A stretch of 64,000 nt of DNA from NCBI GenBank assembly GCA_030834905.1, contig JAUQWZ010000042.1, forward strand, positions 1 to 64,000, in the 5' to 3' direction. Origin of the DNA: Aggregatilineales bacterium (GTDB lineage Bacteria; Chloroflexota; Anaerolineae; Aggregatilineales; Phototrophicaceae). Positions 38,918-47,928 of the stretch are shown here, piece by piece. Below the pieces are notes generated by a model. That model had not been told where the DNA came from. It did not search any database and was given only the letters and a program-made list of their open reading frames with translations. Position numbers and translations under genes: made by a program. Numbering within the stretch: position 1 is the first letter of the stretch; each line of letters begins with the position of its first letter.

Positions 38918-38939
38918 GGGTGGGAGAACCCTCCCACCC
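38918..38939 (+). promoter_or_regulatory. Intercistronic stem-loop between the two hydrogenase modules
   Basis: Perfect GGGTGGGAG-AACC-CTCCCACCC stem-loop, no T-tract. Confidence 0.75.
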
Positions 38940-38952
38940 GTTACTGATTGGA

Positions 38953-39531
38953 ATGGTTGAAGATTTCGCTAAAGCCGAACCCGTTCTGTCGAAGACGGTA
39001 TTGATCATCGGAATCGGCAATGAGTATCGCGGCGACGATGCGGCGGGAATCCGGGTTGTCCGGCTCATCCGCGCGCGCGCGCTCCCGCTGCCAGTGGTTG
39101 AACTCTCCGACGAGGGGACGGCGCTGATGGATCTGTGGCGGTGTTCCAATGCGCAGGTCGTCTTCGTAATCGATGCTATGCTTTCCGGCGCTGCGCCGGG
39201 CTGCGTTCGACGTTTTGAGGCGCACGCCAAGCCACTGCCTACCCATTTCGGTGCTAATTCCTCACACCTGTTTGGAGTCGCCTCGGCTGTCGAGATGGCG
39301 CGGGTGCTTGGCTGCCTGCCGCCGCAGATGATCGTCTATGGAATCGAAGCTAAATCGTTCGACTATGCTGCTGATCTATCGCCTGAGGTAGAGGCGGCGA
39401 CGCGGATGGTGGCGGAGCGCATCTACATGGAATGCCAGATGTTTGCCGAAGCTGCCGATCAGTCAGCAGTTCCGGCGGTGACGGTGCTCCGTTCGCTGTT
39501 TCTAAATGGGGGTCAAGAGCCTGATGCTTGA
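38953..39531 (+). CDS. Hydrogenase maturation protease (HyaD/HycI family)
   Basis: VLIIGIGNEYRGDDAAGIRVVRLI and VFVIDAML. Start assigned to ATG 38953. Confidence 0.88.
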   Translation: MVEDFAKAEPVLSKTVLIIGIGNEYRGDDAAGIRVVRLIRARALPLPVVELSDEGTALMDLWRCSNAQVVFVIDAMLSGAAPGCVRRFEAHAKPLPTHFGANSSHLFGVASAVEMARVLGCLPPQMIVYGIEAKSFDYAADLSPEVEAATRMVAERIYMECQMFAEAADQSAVPAVTVLRSLFLNGGQEPDA

Positions 39532-40087
39532 GATAGCGCTGGTCTTCGGAATGCTGCTGTGCGCGGTGATGGTGATTCGGGCAGGGCGATTGCTGGCGGC
39601 GGCATTGTGGCTGGCGGGAGTCAGCGTCTTTACTGCGATGCTGCTCTATCGCCTCGGCGCCATCGAAGTCGCCGTCATCGAACTGAGCGTTGGCGCGGGA
39701 CTGGTGACGGTGCTGTTTGTCTTCGCCATCAGCGTCGCCGGTGACCAGGGCATGAAAGTGCCTTCCAGCGTGCCTAAGCCGCTGGCGTGGGGGCTGCTGG
39801 CATTCGCGCTGGTGCTGCTTCTCTATCTGACCTTGCCGCCGCCGGAAGTCTCAGCAATGCGGGCTGAAGCCGCGTTTACCGAAACGCTCTGGCAGGGGCG
39901 GGCGCTGGACGTATTGGTGCAGATCGTGATGATTTTCTCCGGCGTTCTTGGATTTGTCGGTTTGCTCTCCGAGTCAAAATCGGAGCAGATGGCGGCAGTA
40001 GTCGCGCTGGCAGAAGCGGAACCCGAACCGCCAGCCGAAGCAGCAGTCACTGAAGCCGATGCGCTGCTGGAACAGGAGCCTGTATGA
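39524..40087 (+). CDS. Membrane subunit, NuoJ / Mrp-Mbh DUF4040-like
   Basis: Hydrophobic; GAIEVAVIELSVGAGLVTVLFVFAISVAGD matches the Mrp/Mbh/NuoJ pattern. Confidence 0.7.
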   Translation: MLEIALVFGMLLCAVMVIRAGRLLAAALWLAGVSVFTAMLLYRLGAIEVAVIELSVGAGLVTVLFVFAISVAGDQGMKVPSSVPKPLAWGLLAFALVLLLYLTLPPPEVSAMRAEAAFTETLWQGRALDVLVQIVMIFSGVLGFVGLLSESKSEQMAAVVALAEAEPEPPAEAAVTEADALLEQEPV

Positions 40088-40383
40088 CGACGGTGCTGGT
40101 GGTTGGCGTGTTCGGTCTGGTCGCGATTGGGTTGTACGGGCTGCTGATCGTCCGCAATCTGATCAAGATCGTCATCGCCCTGCAATTATTGACCAAGGCG
40201 GCAGCGCTGGCGATGGTAGTCGCCGGGCAGGTCAGCGGGCAGGTTAATCTGGGGCAAAGCCTGGCGCTGACCGTCATCGTCGCCGATACGATTGTTGCCG
40301 TGGTGGGGCTGGCGCTTGCCGTACAGGTACGGCGGCGTTTTGGCACCCTCGATGTCAGGCAGCTTTCGACACAGAAAAGGTGA
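40084..40383 (+). CDS. NuoK/MrpC-like membrane subunit
   Basis: 99 aa, 3 TM: GLYGLLIVRNLIKIVIALQLLTKAAALAMV...QSLALTVIVADTIVAVVGLALAV. Confidence 0.85.
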   Translation: MTTVLVVGVFGLVAIGLYGLLIVRNLIKIVIALQLLTKAAALAMVVAGQVSGQVNLGQSLALTVIVADTIVAVVGLALAVQVRRRFGTLDVRQLSTQKR

Positions 40384-40387
40384 AATT

Positions 40388-42130
40388 ATGGCTGGGGCGC
40401 TGAGTCTGCTTGTCATCCTTTTTCCCTGGACGGGCGCGGTTATCGTGGCGCTGGCAGCCCGCCGGAACCCACGATGGCTGCACCTGCTGGCGGCTGTTTT
40501 TGCTGCTGCCGCCGCGGCTGCCGGGCTGGGGCTGCTGTTCTACACTGGCGACGCGCCAGCGGTGACCCTGTCGCTGGGCGGCGCTTTTGGCGATTTCACC
40601 CTCGTGCCGGATGGTTTGGGCGCATTCCTGGCGGCAGTCGCAGTGGTCATCGGCAGTCTGGCGGTGATCTTCTCGGCGGATTACATGCGCGGTGAAGCAC
40701 AGCTTGGGCGCTACTACTTTCTGGTGCTGCTGTTCATCGGCTCGATGTGCGGGCTGGTGCTGTCCGGCAGTCTGCTGCTGATGTTCATCTTCTGGGAGAT
40801 GACGGCGCTTTGCTCTTACGCGCTGATCTCGTTCTATAACGATGATCCGAAAGCGGTCGCGGGCGGCATCAAGGCGCTGGTCATCACTCAGTTCGGTGGG
40901 GTGGGCTTGATGATAGGCGTGCTGGTCACGCGCGCGGCGCTGGGCAGCGATTCGGTATCGGCGCTGCTGAACGGCGCGGACAGCCTGCCGCCGGAACTGC
41001 TGAGCCTGATCGCCTTTGGCTTCCTGATCGCCGCCGCCGCGAAATCGGCGCAGGTGCCGTTTCACACCTGGCTGCCGGGCGCAATGGAAGCGCCAACGCC
41101 GGTGAGCGCTCTCATTCACGCGGCGACGATGGTCAACGCTGGCGTCTACCTGCTGGCGCGGTTTTATCCGGCATTCGCGGGCGTACCGGGTTGGACAACG
41201 GCGGTAGTTGCCGTCGGGATGCTGACCGCGCTGATGGGCGCGCTGATGGCGCTGACGTCAGACGATCTCAAACGGGTGCTTGCCTATTCGACCATCAGCC
41301 AGCTTGGATACATGTTTTACGCTATCGGCGTCGGCGCGGTCTTCGCCAGCCAGTTTCACCTGCTCAGCCACGCGGTCTTTAAGGCGCTGCTGTTTCTGGG
41401 TGCGGGCGCGGTCATCCACGCCGTTGGCACGCGCGATATGCGGCAGATGGGCGGTTTGGGTTCGCAAATGCCGTTTGTTCGCGGCGTCTTCATCATCGGC
41501 GTGTGGGCGTTGGTCGGGCTGCCGTTTGCCAACGGCTTCTGGAGTAAGGAATTGATTCTTGAAGCCGGGCTGGCGGATGGTCCCGCCTGGGCGTACATCG
41601 TCATGCTGGCGGTTGCCGGGCTGACGGCGCTGTACAGCTTCCGCATGGTCTGGATGGTGTTCTTCGGCAAAGCCTGGACGGGGCGGCGTCTCCACGATGC
41701 CCCCGCCGCCATGCGCGGTTCGCTGGGGCTGCTGGCGGTTGGCACGCTGACGATCTGGCTGCTGGCGGAGCCGTTTAAGAACCTGCTCGCCAGCAGCCTG
41801 CTGCGGCATATAGGCGAGGCTGAAGGCTCAGTTTTGCTCGCCGTTCTCACCAACCCCGCCACCCTGCTGGCGCTCGGCGTGATCGCCGCCGGGCTGGCGG
41901 CGTGGTGGTGGCGAGAATCACTGACGGGCGTGGCGAACCGGCTGCGTTTTATCGCTCAGGCGGCACAGGCAGACTTTGGCTTTGAATGGTTGAACCGGCA
42001 GGTCGTGATCGTCACGCACCGAACTGCCATGACGCTGCGAACCACCCAGACCGGACAACTGAACTGGAACGCGGTGGGGATCGTCGGCGGGCTGGTAATC
42101 GTCCTGCTGGTTCTGATTGTGGGCGGATGA
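40388..42130 (+). CDS. NuoL/MrpA-type antiporter-like subunit
   Basis: FIFWEMTALCSYALISF, AKSAQVPFHTWLPGAMEAPTPVSALIHAATMVNAGVYLL, SHAVFKALLFL; conserved Glu/Lys residues present. Confidence 0.95.
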   Translation: MAGALSLLVILFPWTGAVIVALAARRNPRWLHLLAAVFAAAAAAAGLGLLFYTGDAPAVTLSLGGAFGDFTLVPDGLGAFLAAVAVVIGSLAVIFSADYMRGEAQLGRYYFLVLLFIGSMCGLVLSGSLLLMFIFWEMTALCSYALISFYNDDPKAVAGGIKALVITQFGGVGLMIGVLVTRAALGSDSVSALLNGADSLPPELLSLIAFGFLIAAAAKSAQVPFHTWLPGAMEAPTPVSALIHAATMVNAGVYLLARFYPAFAGVPGWTTAVVAVGMLTALMGALMALTSDDLKRVLAYSTISQLGYMFYAIGVGAVFASQFHLLSHAVFKALLFLGAGAVIHAVGTRDMRQMGGLGSQMPFVRGVFIIGVWALVGLPFANGFWSKELILEAGLADGPAWAYIVMLAVAGLTALYSFRMVWMVFFGKAWTGRRLHDAPAAMRGSLGLLAVGTLTIWLLAEPFKNLLASSLLRHIGEAEGSVLLAVLTNPATLLALGVIAAGLAAWWWRESLTGVANRLRFIAQAAQADFGFEWLNRQVVIVTHRTAMTLRTTQTGQLNWNAVGIVGGLVIVLLVLIVGG

Positions 42131-42131
42131 C

Positions 42132-43613
42132 ATGGACACGAGCTTACCATTGTGGTTGATCGGAATTCCCCTGGCAGCGTCGCCAGTCGTCTATCTGACC
42201 GGGCGCTTGTTGCTGGCGCGTCCTGTCATCTGCCGCTGGCTGACACTGGCAGGACTCGCCGCCGCGTGGATCGTTTTCGCGCAGGTGGCGTCCAGCTTCA
42301 GCGTGGAAGGTGATGCTGAACGCCTTATCGGTATGGTGGCGCTGCGAGTCGATGGACTCAGCCTGCTGCTGGCTGGGGTGGCGCTGACACTGGGGACGCT
42401 GGTTACGCTGTATTCCTATCACTATATGGCGGGTGAAACCGGCGAAGAAAAGTACTATGCCCTGTTGATCACGCTGATCGGTACCATGATCGGTTTAGGC
42501 TGCGCCGCCGACATTTTCAACCTCTGGGTGTGGTTCGAGGCGATGACGATCTCGACCTATCTGCTGGTCGCCTTCTACCGCCAGCAGCCAGCGTCGCTGG
42601 AAGCCGGAGTCAAATATCTGGTGCAGAGCGCCACCGGCTCGGTGTTTGTGCTGCTCGCTATTGCCCTGGTGCTGGCGCAAACCGGCACGCTCGATCTTGA
42701 CGCTATCCGCGCCGCGTCGCCTTCGCTGCCGCTGTTAGCCGCTGGGGCGCTGTTTGTTATCGGCTTTGGCGTCAAGATCGCGCTTGTCCCGCTGCACACC
42801 TGGCTGCCAGACGCGCACGGACAAGCGCCCAGCGGCATCAGCGCCATGCTGTCCGGCGTCGTCATCGAAGCCGGACTGGTCGCCCTGCTGCGAGCGCTGG
42901 GCGCGCTGGCGGGGGTTACGCTGTCGTGGGGTTGGCTGCTGATCGGCTTTGGTCTGGTCAATATGCTGGTGGGCAATCTGCTGGCGCTGCGGCAGCAGCA
43001 GGTCAAGCGGCTGCTGGCGTTTTCGAGCCTGAGCCACGTCGGCTACATGCTGCTTGGGTTGGGGATCGCCGTCTATTCAGGGCAGCCCGACGGCGCGCAG
43101 GGTGGTTTCTTCCACCTGCTCAATCATGGGCTGATGAAAGGACTCGCTTTCCTCGCTGCCGGGGCGCTGCTTTACGCGCTGCACAGCGATCATGCGCCGC
43201 TGTACCTGGCTGATCTTTCCGGCGCTGCCCGGCGCTATCCGCTGGTTGCTCTGGCGTTTAGCGCGGCGCTGCTGGGTCTAGGGGGGCTGCCGCCGCTGGC
43301 GGGGTTCATGTCCAAGTGGCAGATCTTCGTCGCCGGGGTCGATACGCAGGATGTGGCGATCACGCTGGCGGTAGCATTTGCCGCGCTGAACAGCGTGCTG
43401 TCGCTGGCGTACTACGTACCGCTGGTGAACGCGCTCTACCGCCAGAAAACATCTGCCCCCGTCGAGCGTGGGCGGGCGATACCGGTCACGATGAAACTGC
43501 CGCTGGTTCTCCTGATGATCGCGATGGTCGTGCTTGGTCTGCTGCCGACGCTGGTGAACTGGCTCACCGAACCGGCAGCGGCGGCGATGATTCGTCTGTT
43601 TGGAGGGGTGTAG
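42132..43613 (+). CDS. NuoM/NuoN/MrpD-type antiporter-like subunit
   Basis: WVWFEAMTISTYLLVAF, GVKIALVPLHTWLPDAHGQAPSGISAMLSGVVIEAGLVALLR, LNHGLMKGLAFL. Confidence 0.93.
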   Translation: MDTSLPLWLIGIPLAASPVVYLTGRLLLARPVICRWLTLAGLAAAWIVFAQVASSFSVEGDAERLIGMVALRVDGLSLLLAGVALTLGTLVTLYSYHYMAGETGEEKYYALLITLIGTMIGLGCAADIFNLWVWFEAMTISTYLLVAFYRQQPASLEAGVKYLVQSATGSVFVLLAIALVLAQTGTLDLDAIRAASPSLPLLAAGALFVIGFGVKIALVPLHTWLPDAHGQAPSGISAMLSGVVIEAGLVALLRALGALAGVTLSWGWLLIGFGLVNMLVGNLLALRQQQVKRLLAFSSLSHVGYMLLGLGIAVYSGQPDGAQGGFFHLLNHGLMKGLAFLAAGALLYALHSDHAPLYLADLSGAARRYPLVALAFSAALLGLGGLPPLAGFMSKWQIFVAGVDTQDVAITLAVAFAALNSVLSLAYYVPLVNALYRQKTSAPVERGRAIPVTMKLPLVLLMIAMVVLGLLPTLVNWLTEPAAAAMIRLFGGV

Positions 43614-43624
43614 GGAGTGTGCTG

Positions 43625-43942
43625 ATGGCTGAAATTCTGCTGTTACCGCCGGTTGCGTTCCTGCTCTATCTGGGGCTGGTGAGCATCCTGTCGCTGGTGG
43701 GGCGGGTTCTGGCGGGGACTGAGCATCCATCTTCGGAAGCGAAGACCAGCGCCTACGCCAGCGGCGAAGCAGCACCGGCTGAGATTGGCGTGCCCGGATA
43801 CCGCCCCTACTTTCTGGTGGCGCTGTTTTTCGCCACCCTGCATCTCGGGGTGCTGGTGCTTGCCACTGGTGGGACGTCGCTGGTGGCGCTGATCTATCTG
43901 ATCGGGTTGATGGTGTCGCTGCTGGCGCTGATTCTGGGGTAG
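43625..43942 (+). CDS. Small membrane subunit, NuoA-like (or MbhI-like)
   Basis: 105 aa, 3 hydrophobic segments; loop KTSAYASGEAAP resembles the NuoA YECGxxP loop; positioned between antiporter-like and NuoB-like genes. Confidence 0.65.
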   Translation: MAEILLLPPVAFLLYLGLVSILSLVGRVLAGTEHPSSEAKTSAYASGEAAPAEIGVPGYRPYFLVALFFATLHLGVLVLATGGTSLVALIYLIGLMVSLLALILG

Positions 43943-44001
43943 GACGGTAAGGAAATGGCGGTTTTCGTCTGGAGACGGAGTTTTTGATTGGGGGTGCTGG
44001 A

Positions 44002-44481
44002 ATGGCAAACAACCTGGAAGACCGATGGCAGCAGGCGCTGGAGCAGGTCAAGACCTGGGCGCGCGCCAATTCACCCTGGGCAATCCACTTCAACAGCGGT
44101 TCGTGCAACGGCTGCGACATCGAAATTCTGGCGACGCTGACGCCGCTGTATGACGTTGAGAGGCTGGGTATCAAGCTGCAAGGCAGCCCGCGCCACGCCG
44201 ACGTACTGCTCTGCACCGGACCGGTGACTCGTCAGGCGCGTGACCGGCTGCGGCGCGTCTACGAGCAGATGCCTGAGCCAAAGTTTGTGATCGCGGTTGG
44301 CTCGTGCGCGATTTCGGGCGGCGCCTTCCAGGGCTGCTATAACGTGATCGGGCATATCGACGAGGTGATCCCCGTGGACGTGTACGTGCCGGGCTGCCCC
44401 CCGCGACCAGAAGCGATCATTGATGGAGTTGCCAAACTGCTGCAGGTGCTTCAGGGAACCGAGGTGACAAAACCGCTATGA
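44002..44481 (+). CDS. Group-4 [NiFe] hydrogenase small subunit (NuoB/MbhJ-like)
   Basis: NSGSCNGCDIEILATLTPLYDVERLGIKLQGSPRHADVLLCTGPVTRQ...AVGSCAISGGAF...YVPGCPPRPEAI. Confidence 0.93.
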   Translation: MANNLEDRWQQALEQVKTWARANSPWAIHFNSGSCNGCDIEILATLTPLYDVERLGIKLQGSPRHADVLLCTGPVTRQARDRLRRVYEQMPEPKFVIAVGSCAISGGAFQGCYNVIGHIDEVIPVDVYVPGCPPRPEAIIDGVAKLLQVLQGTEVTKPL

Positions 44482-44963
44482 ACGCTGAAAGCACGCTGAC
44501 TATCGCGGCAAAACTGATCGAAGCCTGGACGGTTGAAACGAGGACGCCTGAAGCCAACCGGCTGGATGTGATGGTCGATGGGGCGCATCTGCTGGAAGCG
44601 ATCCGGGTACTGGTTGACGAGGGATGGGGTTATCTGGCGGCGATCACCGGGCTGGATACCAGCGTCGATTCGGGCGTAATGGAAGTCCTGTATCACTTCT
44701 GCGAAGGGGCTGCTGTGCTCACCCTGCGGGTGTCCGTTCCCCGTGATGGCGCTTCAGTTTCGTCCATCTGCGGCATCATTCCGGCAGCCAGTTTCTATGA
44801 GCGCGAACTGCGCGAGATGTTCGGCGTTCGCGTCGAAGGGATGCAGGGTCCCAAACACCTGATGCTGCCGGACGACTGGCCCGAAGGGCTGTATCCGCTG
44901 CGGAAGGATGCTGATCTGACAATGAAAGAGGCAGAGGCGAATGGCGACTCAAGAGAAGGGTAG
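44478..44963 (+). CDS. NuoC / 30 kDa-like subunit (MbhK-like)
   Basis: C-terminal FYERELREMFGVRVEGMQGPKHLMLPDDWPEGLYPLRKD is characteristic of complex I 30 kDa subunits. Confidence 0.93.
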   Translation: MNAESTLTIAAKLIEAWTVETRTPEANRLDVMVDGAHLLEAIRVLVDEGWGYLAAITGLDTSVDSGVMEVLYHFCEGAAVLTLRVSVPRDGASVSSICGIIPAASFYERELREMFGVRVEGMQGPKHLMLPDDWPEGLYPLRKDADLTMKEAEANGDSREG

Positions 44964-46131
44964 AAAATTCATCGTTCCGATTGGTCCGCAGCACCCGGCG
45001 CTCAAGGAGCCGGGGCACTTTGAGTTCACGGTTGACGGCGAAATCGTGACCGACGCGACAGTGCGCCTGGGCTACGTGCATCGCGGCATCGAAAAAGCGA
45101 CTGAATCGCGAAGTTGGGTGCAGAACCTGTACCTGCTGGAGCGCATCTGCGGCATCTGCTCGCACATTCACGCCTTAGCCTACTGTCTGGGTGTGGAGAA
45201 GCTGGCGGGCGTGACGGTGCCGCCGCGCGCGCAGGCAGTTCGCGTGCTGGTGGCGGAACTGGAGCGCATCCACAGCCATCTGCTGTGGGTAGGCGTCGCC
45301 GCGCACGAAGCCGGTTTCGACACGCTGTTCATGTACAGTTGGCGCGACCGTGAAACGGTGATGGATCTGCTGGAAGCGCTGACCGGCAACCGCGTGAATT
45401 ATTCGGCTAACCTGCTGGGCGGTGTGAAGATTGATGTCACCGACGAGCAAAGTGACGCGATCTGGCGCGGGCTGGACTTTCTGGAAGATCGCACGCGCCA
45501 TTACCTCGATATCACCACCAGCGACAGCGTGTTCCTGCGGCGCACGCGCGGCATCGGCGTCACCACGCCGGAACAGGCGAAAAGATTGGGGCTGGTCGGT
45601 CCCACGGCGCGGGCGTCGGGCATCTGGCACGATCTTCGCGTGGACGCGCCCTATGCAGGCTATGCAGACTACCCGATCACTATGATTGTCTCCGACACCG
45701 GCGATCTTGAAACGCGATTTGTGGTTCGCATCAAAGAGCTGTTCGAAAGCTACCGCGTGATTCGGCACATTCTCGACACCCTGCCCGACGGCGAACTGGT
45801 GACGCGCGTCCCGCGCCGCATCAAGGCGGGCGAAACCATCAGCCGGGTGGAAGCGCCGCGCGGCGAACTGTTCTATTTCATCCGAAGCAACGGGACGGAT
45901 TCGCCGGAACGCATCAAAGTGCGCACGCCGACCATGTGCAACATGGCTTCGGTGCTGGCGCTGGCAGTCGGACACCAGCTTGCCGACATGCCGATGATTT
46001 TAGTGGGCGTTGACCCGTGTTTTTCGTGCAATGACCGGACAGTGGTGGTTGATCAGGGCGGCGCGCGCGGCGGCTGGACGTGGGAGCAGCTTCGCCAGTA
46101 TGGCATTGACTATTATCGGAGGCAGCCATGA
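44941..46131 (+). CDS. Group-4 [NiFe] hydrogenase large subunit (NuoD/MbhL/EchE-like)
   Basis: Both Ni-ligand motifs present: ERICGICSHIHALAYC and DPCFSCNDR. Confidence 0.95.
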   Translation: MATQEKGRKFIVPIGPQHPALKEPGHFEFTVDGEIVTDATVRLGYVHRGIEKATESRSWVQNLYLLERICGICSHIHALAYCLGVEKLAGVTVPPRAQAVRVLVAELERIHSHLLWVGVAAHEAGFDTLFMYSWRDRETVMDLLEALTGNRVNYSANLLGGVKIDVTDEQSDAIWRGLDFLEDRTRHYLDITTSDSVFLRRTRGIGVTTPEQAKRLGLVGPTARASGIWHDLRVDAPYAGYADYPITMIVSDTGDLETRFVVRIKELFESYRVIRHILDTLPDGELVTRVPRRIKAGETISRVEAPRGELFYFIRSNGTDSPERIKVRTPTMCNMASVLALAVGHQLADMPMILVGVDPCFSCNDRTVVVDQGGARGGWTWEQLRQYGIDYYRRQP

Positions 46132-47042
46132 GTGAACTTCTGGCGCTGCTATTTTTCCCCGCTGGATTAAGTTTGCTGGCAGGCGGTCTGGTTTATGAAT
46201 GGGTAGATCGCAAGCTGGTCGCCCGGCTGCAAAACCGGATGGGTCCGCGCTGGTACCAACCGCTGGCGGATATCGTGAAACTGCTGGCGAAAGAAGAGGT
46301 TATCCCGACGGGCGTCAATAAGCTCCTGTTCGTCGGGCTGCCGATTGCAGCGCTGGCAGGCGCGCTCACGTCGGCGCTGTACGTGCCGATGTTCGGCTTG
46401 GCTCCCAGTTTCAGCTTTCCGGGCGATCTGATCGTGGCGCTTTACCTGCTCAGCCTGCTGACACTGTGTACCGGACTGGCAGGCTCGAATACCACTAACA
46501 CCTTTTCGCTGGTCGGCGCGACCCGGACGCTGACGCAGATGTTTTCGTATGAAGCGCCGTTTCTGCTGACGCTGCTTGGACCAGCACTGGCTGCCGGAAC
46601 CTGGCAGATCGGCGGGATTGACGCCTATGCCCAGAACCATCTGCTGCTGCTGACGCAGCCGATTGGTCTGCTGGTGGCGCTGATCGGTCTGATGGGCAAG
46701 CTGGAACTATCGCCGTTTGACTCGCCCGAAGCGGAGACGGAAATCGTTGCCGGGGCGCTGACCGAGTACAGCGGGCGCGGGCTGGCGTTATTTCGGTTGG
46801 GCAAAAATGTGGAGCTGGTCATCGGCTTGACGCTGGTGGCTTCGTTCTATCTCGGCGGGCTGGCAAACCCGCTTGAATTCCTGCTGAAAACCGGTGGGCT
46901 TCTGCTGGGATTATCGCTCATTCAGGCGGTCATGACCCGCTTACGCATCGATCAGACGGTAGGCATGTGGTGGCGCTATGGCGCGCTGCTGGTGCTGGCG
47001 CAGTGGCTGCTGCTGATCGTTACTCAAGGGACAGTATCATGA
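46128..47042 (+). CDS. NuoH/MbhM/EchB-like membrane subunit
   Basis: RKLVARLQNRMGPRWYQPLADIVKLLAKE and SPFDSPEAETEIVAGALTEYSGRGLALFRLGKNVELVI. Confidence 0.95.
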   Translation: MSELLALLFFPAGLSLLAGGLVYEWVDRKLVARLQNRMGPRWYQPLADIVKLLAKEEVIPTGVNKLLFVGLPIAALAGALTSALYVPMFGLAPSFSFPGDLIVALYLLSLLTLCTGLAGSNTTNTFSLVGATRTLTQMFSYEAPFLLTLLGPALAAGTWQIGGIDAYAQNHLLLLTQPIGLLVALIGLMGKLELSPFDSPEAETEIVAGALTEYSGRGLALFRLGKNVELVIGLTLVASFYLGGLANPLEFLLKTGGLLLGLSLIQAVMTRLRIDQTVGMWWRYGALLVLAQWLLLIVTQGTVS

Positions 47043-47467
47043 AATTTGGCGCAATGCTTGGCGATGTTTTCCAGTCCCTGTTCCGGCGTCCGGTGACCCG
47101 CGATTATCCGGTGGAGCGCAAGCCAGCCCCGGACAGGCTGCGGGGCAAACTGCACTGGGATCCGACTAAATGCACCGGCTGCCGCCTTTGCAGCAAGGAC
47201 TGTCCCGCCAATGCCATTGAAGTGACCATGGTGGACAAGGCGACCAAACGTATTGTGATGACGTACCACATGGATCGCTGCACGTTCTGCGCGCAGTGCG
47301 TGCGATCCTGTTCACAGAACGCGCTCGAACTCTCCAACCATGAGTGGGAACTGGCGGGAACGAACAAGGCTGAATTCACGTTGTATTACGGAGATGAGGC
47401 TGATGTCCAACAATTCCTGGACAGCCGCGCTGGAACAGACCCTAAGCTCGCTGAAGAAAAGGAATGA
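47039..47467 (+). CDS. NuoI/MbhN-like polyferredoxin subunit
   Basis: Two 4Fe-4S motifs CTGCRLCSKDCP and CTFCAQCVRSCSQ. Confidence 0.93.
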   Translation: MKFGAMLGDVFQSLFRRPVTRDYPVERKPAPDRLRGKLHWDPTKCTGCRLCSKDCPANAIEVTMVDKATKRIVMTYHMDRCTFCAQCVRSCSQNALELSNHEWELAGTNKAEFTLYYGDEADVQQFLDSRAGTDPKLAEEKE

Positions 47468-47915
47468 GCTTCCGCGCGTCGCCATTGTGGGGATCGGTCA
47501 TGAGGTTCGCGGCGACGACGCGGCTGGACTGATCGTGGCGCGAAAGCTCCGGCGAATGCTGGCACATCGGGCGCACATTTTGGTCGTCGAAGGCGGTCAT
47601 GCGCCAGAGAATTCGACCGGACCGCTGCGCCCGTTTGCGCCGGATCTGGTGCTGATGATCGATGCGGCACAACTGGACGCGCCGCCTGGAACCGTTCGCC
47701 TGCTGCCCTGGGAGCAGACGACGGGCTTGAGCGCCTCAAGCCATACGCTGCCGCCGTATATGGTCGCCAGATACATCACTATGGAACTGGGGTGCGAGGT
47801 TGCGCTGCTCGGAATTCAACCCTGCCACACAACCCTCCTGGTGGGGTTATCACCGAAGATCAAAACCACCGTCGATGATATCGTGACCCATCTGCTTGAT
47901 GCCTTGCCCGCCTGA
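47403..47915 (+). CDS. Hydrogenase maturation protease (HycI-like)
   Basis: VAIVGIGHEVRGDDAAGLIVARKLRRML and LVLMIDAAQLDAPPGTVRLL. Confidence 0.88.
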   Translation: MSNNSWTAALEQTLSSLKKRNELPRVAIVGIGHEVRGDDAAGLIVARKLRRMLAHRAHILVVEGGHAPENSTGPLRPFAPDLVLMIDAAQLDAPPGTVRLLPWEQTTGLSASSHTLPPYMVARYITMELGCEVALLGIQPCHTTLLVGLSPKIKTTVDDIVTHLLDALPA

Positions 47916-47928
47916 CTGCTGCTGTCGG

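Noticed and set aside
43943-44001. Possible terminator (CGTCTGGAGACG then GAGTTTTTG) within the hydrogenase operon
   Set aside because: Stem is only 4-5 bp with an impossibly small loop, and the flanking genes look like subunits of one complex.
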